Assembly (NCBI GenBank): GCA_938004235.1
Contig: CALKWL010000215.1
Location: forward strand, 1-5,361
Origin: an uncultured Gammaproteobacteria bacterium
Lineage (GTDB): Bacteria > Pseudomonadota > Gammaproteobacteria > Halothiobacillales > Halothiobacillaceae
Direction of reading: 5' to 3'
DNA length: 5,361 nt
Under the pieces are notes generated by a model. It had not been told where the DNA came from, did not search any database, and saw nothing but the letters and a program-made list of their open reading frames with translations. Shown here in pieces: positions 1 through 5,361 of the stretch. Within the stretch, counting starts at the first letter, position 1. Each line of letters begins with the position of its first letter. Both the position numbers and the translations under genes were made by a program.

Positions 1-911
1 TGTCCGGCGTTTCGGCAGAATTCCTTAAAAACACCATTTTGCAACGTCAGCTGAGCGGTTCCATTACCATCCAGAACCGGGCGCAAGCCTTCCATGAAGT
101 CTTCATAACTGAAAGAAGGATGAAACTGTACCAGCTCAATCTGGCTTGCATGTGTGAGAGCGCTGTTTGGAGCAAACTCTTCTTTCCAGATATCAAACAG
201 CAGCGAGGTCTGTTGGCGAGCTTGGTATGTTTTCCCTGTTCCGGGAGCACCGTATTTAACGATCTGCTTTTTCAGGCTGAATGGATTGGACAGATTCTCG
301 TAGAGCACCCAAACAAACTGACTCAGATAAAACTCGTCCGTTTTATTGTCCCGAAGCTCATCACTGAACTTATCTTTGATGATCTTCAGCAGGAAAATGT
401 TTTTTGAATACCAATCTTGATCCTCTTCGGTCGGATATGCCGGGATAATTCCTTCACGAATAAGCCAGCTAAAGACCTGATTAAACTTACCGGAATCAAC
501 GGTAGTGGAAACTTCGAGCGTGCAGGCTGCCGCCACACGATTGACAAGAACCGGATTGTTGGACTTGCCTTGGGCAGACCACGCATCGTCAAATTTCCGG
601 AAGTTCTCTTTGTTGGGAGTCAGGATGAATTGTTCCAGCGCGGATATGAAATCCTTGTTTTTGACGAAAGCCTGAAAGTTTTCGTTGCTTAAAACAGACT
701 GGCCGCGAGAAGCGATCCCGTTACTTTTTTCATAGAGGAGCTGCTTCAGGAAAGCCTCATCAGTTTGAGACAGGCCTTCTCCCGATTTGATGCGCTCACG
801 GATTTGCCCGACCTGACCGTAAAACTCACGATAGGCATCATGCCAACCTTTGACTTCGTGTTTCCTGTTTTCAATCAGGTATTTGTAAAGGTTTTTCAGT
901 CTACTTTTCAT
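1..911 (-). CDS. mcrB: McrB-like AAA+ GTPase of a type IV restriction system (3' end beyond the window)
   Basis: This reading frame is open from an ATG at 911-909 to the left edge, giving 303 complete codons with no stop. Seen: a P-loop YGAPGTGKT at residues 220-228, then QFHPSFSYEDFMEGLRP at 262-278 and NGVFKEFC from 292. This order and wording match the start of the E. coli McrB AAA+ domain (GPPGVGKT, then QFHQSYSYEDFIQGYRP, then DGIFYNFC). Residues 1-210 precede the motor domain, where McrB proteins carry their target-recognition domain; I recognise no known fold there. In the family, McrB forms GTP-driven hexamers that load the McrC nuclease on methylated DNA. Walker B, sensor motifs and any mcrC would lie left of position 1. 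The start is supported by AAGGGG at 922-917, five bases upstream, and by an ATGA overlap with the mrr-like gene, implying one operon. This stretch is more AT-rich than its neighbours (26 G+C of 60 at 301-360). Confidence 0.88.
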   Translation of the reverse strand, partial: MKSRLKNLYKYLIENRKHEVKGWHDAYREFYGQVGQIRERIKSGEGLSQTDEAFLKQLLYEKSNGIASRGQSVLSNENFQAFVKNKDFISALEQFILTPNKENFRKFDDAWSAQGKSNNPVLVNRVAAACTLEVSTTVDSGKFNQVFSWLIREGIIPAYPTEEDQDWYSKNIFLLKIIKDKFSDELRDNKTDEFYLSQFVWVLYENLSNPFSLKKQIVKYGAPGTGKTYQARQQTSLLFDIWKEEFAPNSALTHASQIELVQFHPSFSYEDFMEGLRPVLDGNGTAQLTLQNGVFKEFCRNAG

Positions 912-1783
912 TTCAGCCCCTTGTTTTCAATTTCGTTCTCTTTTTCAGCAATCGTAAACTCCTCATCGATCTCGAAAAGATCCGGTGTGGAGCGATGGAC
1001 GCCGATGCCGTGTTCCATCAACAGCATCACGAGTTGTTCACCGTTCATCAGGGCGATTGGAGTCTTGTCGGGCTGAGCCGCTTCCTTGATGGCTCCGGCA
1101 CTGAAGTCGCTGGTGGTTATAATCAGCCCTTGCTCGTGTGCTCCGAGGCTGCCGCGCACCTGCTGAACCACCGGGGCCAGGATGTTGTTTTTGAGCTTCC
1201 ACTTCTTGACCTGGACGGCCATCTTGATGCGGACTACGTCACCGACCACCAGGGTGCCCCGGACATCGATGCCGCCGTCGCCGCTGAGTTTGGTTACCTC
1301 GACCATCTCGAAGCCCATCTCCGCCAGCAACTGCGAGATGAGTTCCTCGAACTCGCCGGGCTTCATGGCCAGCAGGCGCTCACGCAGCGCTTTTCGAACC
1401 TGGTGGTTGTGCTGCTCGATTTGGAATGCGAGACCGCGTCCCATCCATTGGCTCAGACCGATATAGCCACGGCCGTGCTGAACGAAGCGGGGCCGCTCAC
1501 CGCGTTTCTGCTGGCGCTTGATCTCGGTGATCACCTGGGCGTACATGGAGGCTTCCGGCGTTTTTCCGCTCGTCACCAACCATCCTTTTTCCAACGCCTT
1601 CTCGGTGATTTCCTTGTAGTGCATCGGCTTTTTCCAGCCGAACTCCTCAAGCACCTTCTGAGCACAATCAATGAAGGAAAAGCTCGCGTTGCGTATTCCG
1701 AGGCAAACTGAACACTGATTCCGAACGAATCTGGACACGGATTCCGATTGAAGCTGGACAGCGATTCCGATGAATCTGGACAC
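908..1783 (-). CDS. HARE-HTH plus Mrr-type restriction endonuclease, 5' end replaced by IS21 sequence
   Basis: Residues 35-112 resemble a HARE-HTH winged-helix domain (FIDCAQKVLEEFGW..MHYKEITEKAL...GRGYIGLSQW). Residues 141-260 form an Mrr-type nuclease domain of the PD-(D/E)xK fold, with FEELI at 145-149, SGDGGIDV at 167-174 and QVK at 191-193. D173, Q191 and K193 are the expected catalytic residues, so the nuclease core looks intact. In this family Mrr domains cut modified DNA, and HARE-HTH modules are linked to DNA-modification-dependent systems; the exact target here is unknown. The only in-frame start giving the whole domain pair is GTG at 1783-1781, but codons 1-31 lie inside IS21 terminal repeats (positions 1690-1783). 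The native start was therefore at or near codon 32 and has been lost. No Shine-Dalgarno sequence is visible before the GTG, and an in-frame TGA lies just upstream. Later in-frame GTG (1654) and ATG (1624) codons would cut into the HARE domain. The gene is possibly silent. Confidence 0.85.
   Translation of the reverse strand: MSRFIGIAVQLQSESVSRFVRNQCSVCLGIRNASFSFIDCAQKVLEEFGWKKPMHYKEITEKALEKGWLVTSGKTPEASMYAQVITEIKRQQKRGERPRFVQHGRGYIGLSQWMGRGLAFQIEQHNHQVRKALRERLLAMKPGEFEELISQLLAEMGFEMVEVTKLSGDGGIDVRGTLVVGDVVRIKMAVQVKKWKLKNNILAPVVQQVRGSLGAHEQGLIITTSDFSAGAIKEAAQPDKTPIALMNGEQLVMLLMEHGIGVHRSTPDLFEIDEEFTIAEKENEIENKGLK
917..922 (-). promoter_or_regulatory. Ribosome binding site of the mcrB-like gene
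   Basis: AAGGGG on the minus strand lies five bases before the ATG at 911-909 and inside the last codons of the mrr-like gene. It fixes the mcrB start and suggests translational coupling through the ATGA overlap. Confidence 0.6.
1690..1700 (+). repeat. IS21 left terminal inverted repeat (IRL)
   Basis: TGCGTATTCCG is the exact reverse complement of 4531-4541 (11 of 11 bases). It begins with the TG expected of IS21 ends. It runs directly into the first subterminal repeat and abuts codon 32 of the mrr-like frame, where nuclease-family similarity begins. Confidence 0.85.
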
Positions 1784-1852
1784 GGATTCCGACGAAACTG
1801 ATCACCGATTCCGACGAATCTGGACACTGATTCCGACGAAGTCGGTCACCTG
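1695..1852 (+). repeat. Left-end tandem array of seven 22-23-bp IS21 repeats
   Basis: Seven contiguous units each begin ATTCC: 1695-1717, 1718-1740, 1741-1763, 1764-1785, 1786-1807, 1808-1829 and 1830-1852. The shared pattern is ATTCCGA, then a short variable stretch, GAA, and CTGGACAC or CTGATCAC. Units 2, 4 and 6 are closest to the GGACAC form, unit 5 carries GATCAC, and units 1 and 7 are the most diverged. Repeated sites at both ends are a known trait of IS21 elements and are taken to be transposase (IstA) binding sites. The units are head-to-tail with no unique spacers. Seven units is a high count for one end. Confidence 0.85.
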
Positions 1853-1866
1853 ATGGACGCAGCACA

Positions 1867-1896
1867 GTTATGGGTGATACCAGAGCCTTTGGTCAA
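1867..1896 (-). promoter_or_regulatory. Possible outward sigma70-like promoter in the IS21 left end
   Basis: On the minus strand TTGACC (1896-1891) and CATAAC (1872-1867) are separated by 18 bases. They match the -35 and -10 consensus hexamers at 5 of 6 and 4 of 6 positions. Transcription would start near 1860 and run leftward through the repeat array into the mrr-like and mcrB-like genes, whose native promoter was lost to the IS. This is pattern matching by eye; sites of this quality occur by chance. Confidence 0.3.
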
Positions 1897-1903
1897 AAGG
1901 ACT

Positions 1904-1910
1904 GAAGGAG
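1904..1910 (+). promoter_or_regulatory. Ribosome binding site of istA
   Basis: GAAGGAG ends six bases before the ATG at 1917-1919, a strong Shine-Dalgarno match at good spacing. It decides the istA start. I see no convincing plus-strand promoter in the 64 bases between the repeat array and istA. Confidence 0.75.
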
Positions 1911-1916
1911 TCTGCA

Positions 1917-3461
1917 ATGCCCGGGAAAAGGATCGAGATGCGAAAAATCAGGGAGATCATGCGTCTGCACGCAGAAGGGATGAGTTACAGGTCGATTGCT
2001 TTGGTGGTGGGCGTCTCGCCAACGACGGTCGGGGACCTTCTTGGACGGGTGGTTGCGGCGGGCCTGACGTGGCCGCTGCCGGATGGAATTGACGACGGAC
2101 AGCTTGAGGCACGTCTGTATCCGCCGGATCCGTGCGCTCGGAGCGCGCTTGTGACACCGGACTGGTCGTACATACATCGAGAGCTGCATCGGAAGCACAT
2201 GACGCTGATGCTTTTGTGGCAGGAGTACAAAGCGGACCACCCGGAAGACGGTTATCAGTACAGTCGTTTCTGTGATTTGTACCAGGAATTCAGCGGCCGG
2301 CTGGAGGTATCGATGCGCCAGGTACACCTGGCTGGTGAGAAGGCATTTGTGGATTGGTCTGGCGACGGCCTGATGATAACGGATCCGGAGACTGGTGAAG
2401 AGAGTCGCGTAGAACTGTTTGTGGGTGTGCTTGGCGCCAGCAACTACACATACGCGGAGGCTGCGGCGACGCAGGGTTTGCGGGACTGGATCCAATGCCA
2501 CATCCACATGTACGAGCATTTTGGGGGCGTACCTGCGCTGACAGTGCCAGACAACACGAGGACGGCGGTAACGGCAGCGGATCGTTACGAGCCTGACTTA
2601 CATGCAACGTATCTGGACATGGCACGTTACTACGCGACAGCGATACTGCCGGCGCGAGTGCGGAAGCCGAAGGACAAGGCGAAGGTGGAAGGTGCGGTGT
2701 TACTGGCGCAGCGAAGGATACTTGCGCGGCTACGCAACCACCGATTTTTCAGCCTTGAAGAGGCAAACGAGGCAATCCTGCAGTGCCTGGCGGACCTGAA
2801 TGCAGCGCCATTCCAGAAGATGGAGGGCAGTCGGCTGGAACTGTGGGAAACGCTGGACAGGCCAGCACTGAAGGCGCTGCCGCCGACGCGTTATGAATAC
2901 GCTGAATGGCGCCGGTGCAAGGTAAACATCGACTATCACGTGGAAGTGGAGAAGCACCTGTACAGCGTGCCGTACCAGCTTGTGCACGAGCAGGTGGACG
3001 TACGCGTGACGCAGACGACGGTAGAGGTGTTTTTCAAGGCTCGTCGGGTCTGTGCACACGGGCGGCGCGTGGAGCGCGGTTTTACGACAGAACCCGAGCA
3101 CATGCCGAAGGACCATCGTGACTATGCGGAGTGGACACCGACGCGGATTATGTCTTGGGCGTCGGATACGGGTCCGAACACCGCCCGAGTGGCGGAAGTA
3201 ATCATGTCCCGGCGTGACCATCCGGAGCAGGGATACCGGTCGTGCCTGGGGATACTGCGCCTGGGGCGAACGTACGGGAAAGACCGGGTAGAAGCGGCGT
3301 GCGGCCGGGCTGTGGCGCTGGGTGCATACAGCTACAAAAGCATCAAGTCGATGCTGAAGTCCGGCATGGACGGACAGCCGTTGCCGGATGCGGAACAGGT
3401 GAAAAAAACATCGGCCCCGGTGAACCACGCAAACATCCGTGGTCCCGGGTATTACAAGTAG
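1917..3461 (+). CDS. istA: IstA, IS21-family DDE transposase
   Basis: This 514-residue protein cuts and joins the ends of the IS21 element. Residues 10-46 form the N-terminal helix-turn-helix (IREIMRLHAEGMSYRSIALV, then GVSPTTVGDLL). The RNase-H-like catalytic core follows, with the probable acidic triad D146 in FVDWSGD, D212 in VPDNTRTAV and E258 in KDKAKVEGAV. The stretch after residue 325 (YEYAEWRRCKVNIDYHVEVE..YSVPYQ) is the mini-beta-barrel region seen in IS21 and related retroviral-integrase-like transposases, and the C-terminal tail is typical of IstA. Length matches the family (about 500 residues) and no frameshift is seen. The start at ATG 1917 has a strong Shine-Dalgarno sequence. 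istB begins ten bases after the end of istA, so the two are co-transcribed. IstA is expected to bind the tandem repeats at both ends of the element. Confidence 0.96.
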   Translation: MPGKRIEMRKIREIMRLHAEGMSYRSIALVVGVSPTTVGDLLGRVVAAGLTWPLPDGIDDGQLEARLYPPDPCARSALVTPDWSYIHRELHRKHMTLMLLWQEYKADHPEDGYQYSRFCDLYQEFSGRLEVSMRQVHLAGEKAFVDWSGDGLMITDPETGEESRVELFVGVLGASNYTYAEAAATQGLRDWIQCHIHMYEHFGGVPALTVPDNTRTAVTAADRYEPDLHATYLDMARYYATAILPARVRKPKDKAKVEGAVLLAQRRILARLRNHRFFSLEEANEAILQCLADLNAAPFQKMEGSRLELWETLDRPALKALPPTRYEYAEWRRCKVNIDYHVEVEKHLYSVPYQLVHEQVDVRVTQTTVEVFFKARRVCAHGRRVERGFTTEPEHMPKDHRDYAEWTPTRIMSWASDTGPNTARVAEVIMSRRDHPEQGYRSCLGILRLGRTYGKDRVEAACGRAVALGAYSYKSIKSMLKSGMDGQPLPDAEQVKKTSAPVNHANIRGPGYYK

Positions 3462-3464
3462 GAG
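3460..3464 (+). promoter_or_regulatory. Ribosome binding site of istB, overlapping the istA stop
   Basis: AGGAG shares its first two bases with the istA TAG stop (3459-3461) and sits six bases before the istB ATG at 3471. Termination on istA would place ribosomes next to the istB start, which suggests coupled translation. Confidence 0.65.
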
Positions 3465-3470
3465 AACGAG

Positions 3471-4214
3471 ATGCTTAACGAAGAGACCCACGACAAACTG
3501 ACGGCCATGAAGCTGTACGGGCTTGCTGCGGCCTTCCACACATATCTGGAACAGGCCCGTGGCCCCGATGAACTGTCCTTTGACGAACGCTTTGGCATCT
3601 TTGTGGACCGGGAGTGGACGGATCGGCAGGACAGGCGGCTTACGAACCGGCTGAAGGGGGCAAAGCTACGGGAGCCAGCCTGCCTGGAAGATGTGGACTA
3701 CCGCCATCCGCGCGGGCTTGACCGGTCGGTGATGCAACGCCTGACCACATGCCAGTGGGTGAAGAACCACGAAGCCGTGCTGATAACGGGCGCGACCGGT
3801 CTGGGCAAGACGTGGCTGGCCTGCGCACTGGCACACCAGGCTTGCCGCGAGGGTTATACGGCCCTTTATGTGCGGGTGCCGCGCCTGCTGCACAACCTGA
3901 CGCTTGCGCGGGGCGACGGCTCATACGTCCGTGAACTGGCCCGCATGGCCAGGACCGACCTGCTGATACTGGACGACTGGGGCCTGGCCCCGATGGGCGA
4001 ACAGGAACGCCATGACATGCTTGAAGTAATCGAAGACCGGAACGGCCTGAAGGCCACCATCGTGACCAGTCAGGTGCCCGTCGCCAACTGGCACGACACC
4101 ATCGGCGACCCGACCATAGCCGATGCCATCCTGGATCGCCTGGTGAACCGGGCACACCGCATCGAACTGAAGGGACCGTCACTGCGCAAGAAACGGGGAA
4201 ACGACGATGAATAG
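3471..4214 (+). CDS. istB: IstB, IS21-family AAA+ helper ATPase
   Basis: This 247-residue protein is the transposition helper. In the family it binds target DNA as an ATP-dependent assembly and stimulates IstA, playing a role like that of MuB or TnsC. The N-terminal helical region (residues 1-95, including LKLYGLAAAF-like and FDERFGIFVDREW segments) is typical. It is followed by the Walker A motif GATGLGKT at 107-114, the Walker B motif LLILDDWG at 164-171 with D168 and D169, and a sensor-like IVTSQ at 197-201. The DAILDRLVNRAHRIEL stretch at 218-233 is the conserved C-terminal arginine-containing segment. Full length, intact and in the usual position right after istA, so it should be functional. 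Confidence 0.96.
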   Translation: MLNEETHDKLTAMKLYGLAAAFHTYLEQARGPDELSFDERFGIFVDREWTDRQDRRLTNRLKGAKLREPACLEDVDYRHPRGLDRSVMQRLTTCQWVKNHEAVLITGATGLGKTWLACALAHQACREGYTALYVRVPRLLHNLTLARGDGSYVRELARMARTDLLILDDWGLAPMGEQERHDMLEVIEDRNGLKATIVTSQVPVANWHDTIGDPTIADAILDRLVNRAHRIELKGPSLRKKRGNDDE

Positions 4215-4277
4215 GACAGGAACCGGCCCCAGGCCGCCAAGCTGCGCTGCCGGACGGCCACAACGGGCTCCGCCCTG

Positions 4278-4335
4278 AAGTGGATCAATTATTGGTGGCC
4301 GACGGGAATGCCAAGTGGATCAATTTCCGATGGCC
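4278..4335 (+). repeat. Pair of 23-bp direct repeats, second repeat type in the IS21 right end
   Basis: Copies at 4278-4300 and 4313-4335 both start AAGTGGATCAATT and end TGGCC, agreeing at 19 of 23 bases with a 35-base period. They differ from the terminal ATTCCG units, although both types carry a GTG..ATCA core followed by GGAAT-like bases. They may be inner transposase sites or the remnant of another IS21-type end. Confidence 0.6.
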
Positions 4336-4368
4336 GGCTTACAATGCTCAAGTGTTATCGTCGTCGGT

Positions 4369-4400
4369 AAAAAATCCGGCGCTTAGCTCATTGATTTTTT
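4369..4400. terminator. AT-rich inverted repeat, weak terminator candidate after istB
   Basis: AAAAAATC at 4369-4376 pairs with GATTTTTT at 4393-4400 across a 16-base loop, ending in six T. The stem is only eight pairs with one G-C, far weaker than a standard intrinsic terminator, and it lies 155 bases after istB. It could act on either strand. Confidence 0.2.
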
Positions 4401-4446
4401 CAGGCTACGAAGACACCAGGTGGCCGCATCGTCGCTACGCTCCGGA

Positions 4447-4536
4447 AAGTGATCAGCTTCGAGTGGAATCGGTGATCAGAATCGTCGGAATCGGCGATCA
4501 GCTTCGCCCGGAATCGGTGATCAGAATCGTCGGAAT
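4447..4536 (-). repeat. Right-end tandem array of four 22-23-bp IS21 repeats
   Basis: Read on the minus strand from the outer end, the units are 4536-4515, 4514-4492, 4491-4470 and 4469-4447. Each starts ATTCC and ends in CTGATCAC or CTGATCGC. Units 1 and 3 are identical over 22 bases, and units 2 and 4 share CGAAGCTGATC. They are the inverted counterparts of the left array, but here the GATCAC form dominates in place of GGACAC. They probably serve as the right-end IstA binding sites. Confidence 0.85.
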
Positions 4537-4541
4537 ACGCA
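4531..4541 (-). repeat. IS21 right terminal inverted repeat (IRR)
   Basis: CGGAATACGCA is the exact reverse complement of 1690-1700 and ends in the CA expected of IS21 ends. It falls where IS256 transposase similarity stops, within codon 266 of the minus-strand frame. Confidence 0.85.
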
Positions 4542-5361
4542 CACAGGACGGCGCCGATCAGCCGGATGATGGACTCACGGTTGGGGAAAATACCCACTAC
4601 GTCAGTCCTGCGGCGGATTTCCTTGTTCAGGCGCTCCTGCGGATTGTTGGACCAGATCTGCTTCCAGTGGCCTCTGGGAAAGTTTGCAAACGCCAGGATG
4701 TCGTCAGCAGCATCTTCCAGCAAAGCCGCCGCATCGGGGAAGCGGTCGAGCTGGCCGACCAGGTGATGCAGAGCCTCGTGGACTTCTTTCTTGCCCGGCT
4801 GGTCAAAAACCGTGCGCAGGGCCGCGGCCACAAAGTCTTGGGCCTTTTTCGGGACCTTGCAAAGCATATTGCGGGCAAAGTGCGTGCGGCACCGCTGCCA
4901 CGACGCGCCCGGTATTTCGGACGCGATGGCGGCCTTCAAGCCCTTATGGGCGTCCGATATCACCAGCTTCACGCCGGACAGCCCGCGGCCCTTCAAGCCA
5001 CGCAGAAAGTCCGTCCAGGACGCCTCGTCCTCGCTGGTCGACACATCCAGGCCAAGTATCTGGCGATGCCCGTCGTTGCTGACGCCGGTCGCTATCATCA
5101 CGCACACGTTGACTACCCGGCCGCCTTCGCGACAGCGCACGGCCAGAGCGTCCACCCACACGTATGTATAGCCGCCAGGCAGCGGTCGGCTGCGGAAATC
5201 CGCCACCACCTGGTCCAGCTCGCGAGCCATCTCGGATACCTGGGACTTCGACAGCGATTTGATGCCCAGTGCTTCCACCAGCTTCTCCATCCGCCGCGTC
5301 GATACTCCGTTCACATACGCCTCGGCCACCACCGCCACCAGGGCCTTCTCGACCCGCCGAC

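Larger units (their letters stand above)
4215..4446. other. Non-coding right-end region of the IS21 element
   Basis: These 232 bases between the istB stop and the right repeat array show no gene of their own on the plus strand. They hold a pair of 23-bp direct repeats (4278-4335) and an AT-rich inverted repeat (4369-4400). The first half of the C-terminal extension of the IS256 transposase frame reads through 4403-4446 on the minus strand, with its stop at 4402-4400. I see no transfer RNA or other structured RNA. Confidence 0.6.
1690..4541 (+). mobile_element. IS21-family insertion sequence, complete, 2852 bp
   Basis: The element contains istA and istB in the usual order and close spacing. 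It is bounded by TGCGTATTCCG (1690-1700) and its exact reverse complement CGGAATACGCA (4531-4541). Ends beginning TG and finishing CA, multiple subterminal repeats, and a size of 2-3 kb are all typical of the IS21 family. Both genes are full length with intact catalytic motifs, so the element may still be active. The flanking bases (GCTCGCGT on the left, CACAGGAC on the right) do not match, so no 4-8-bp target duplication is visible. The left flank is the mrr-like gene and the right flank is an IS256 transposase gene. The boundaries are inferred from the inverted repeat and from where the neighbouring protein homologies break. Confidence 0.9.
4400..5361 (-). pseudogene. IS256-family transposase, 5' end beyond the window and 3' end replaced by the IS21 right end
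   Basis: The frame enters at the right edge (RRVEKALVAVVAEAYVNGVSTRR) and is native down to position 4542, about 273 codons. Counting from the GTG at 5338 (not a real start, since homology continues upstream), the likely catalytic acids are D63 in YVWVDALAV, D129 in VISDAHKGL and E235 in NNPQERLNKEIRRRT. A C150-x2-H153 pair sits in WQRCRTHFARN. This order is typical of IS256 (mutator-type) transposases of about 400 residues. After FPNRESIIRLIGAVLC, where family members continue for roughly 25-30 more residues, the frame enters IS21 repeats. It reads 46 unrelated residues (with a duplicated DSDDSDHRF segment) to a TGA at 4402-4400. The catalytic core survives, but the tail and the 3' inverted repeat of the IS256 element are gone, so it is probably inactive. 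Confidence 0.9.

Noticed and set aside
39..692. Plus-strand frames at 39-407 and 417-692
   Set aside because: They are antisense to the mcrB-like frame, which carries P-loop and McrB-specific motifs and stays open to the window edge.
995..1711. Long plus-strand open frame of 238 codons
   Set aside because: It lies antisense to the mrr-like gene, whose HARE and nuclease motifs are clear. It has no recognisable domain and is a GC-driven shadow.
1695..1852. CRISPR-like appearance of seven short regular repeats
   Set aside because: The units are contiguous with no unique spacers, match the inverted units at the other end of the IS, and adjoin istA. They are transposon end repeats.
1668..1865. 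Short minus-strand frames within the left repeat array (65 and 84 codons)
   Set aside because: They are alternative readings of the tandem repeats and do not continue into any known domain.
2730..3539. Long minus-strand open frame of 269 codons, and others at 1893-2519 and 3640-4263
   Set aside because: They are antisense to istA and istB, low-complexity in Arg, Pro and Ser, and lack motifs. They are shadows of the transposition genes.
4215..4260. GC-rich imperfect hairpin after istB (GGCCG ... CGGCC)
   Set aside because: The stem is short and bulged and no T run follows, so it does not support a terminator.

Overview
The window is bacterial and looks like part of an accessory (defence or mobile) region, most plausibly from a GC-rich proteobacterium. 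That placement is inference from codon style and from the IS21, IS256, Mrr and McrB families present. There is no rRNA, tRNA or housekeeping gene to anchor a taxonomic call.

Layout. (1) Positions 1-1689, minus strand: the start of a type IV (modified-DNA-dependent) restriction operon. Reading leftward, it begins with a HARE-HTH/Mrr-type endonuclease gene. This overlaps by ATGA the 5' two-thirds of an McrB-like AAA+ GTPase gene, which runs off the left edge. (2) Positions 1690-4541: a complete IS21-family insertion sequence of 2852 bp with istA (DDE transposase) and istB (AAA+ helper ATPase) on the plus strand. It is bounded by a perfect 11-bp inverted repeat. Inside each end lies a tandem array of 22-23-bp repeats, seven units on the left and four on the right, in opposite orientation. 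(3) Positions 4542-5361, minus strand: an IS256-family (mutator-type) transposase gene, cut at its 5' end by the window edge and at its 3' end by the IS21 right end.

How the parts interact. The IS21 left end replaces the native promoter and first codons of the mrr-like gene. The right end replaces the C-terminal tail of the IS256 transposase. Both neighbouring reading frames stay open into the IS21 repeats, so the mrr-like ORF gains a 31-codon IS-derived head and the transposase a 46-codon IS-derived tail. The flanks of the IS21 element do not match each other, so there is no target-site duplication. The present arrangement therefore probably reflects a deletion or recombination at the IS21 element, not one clean insertion. 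A possible outward sigma70-type promoter in the IS21 left end could drive the beheaded restriction operon.

I do not see a clearly new type of system. The most interesting points are the Mrr-McrB pairing, the hybrid junctions at both IS ends, and the repeat architecture of the IS21 ends.
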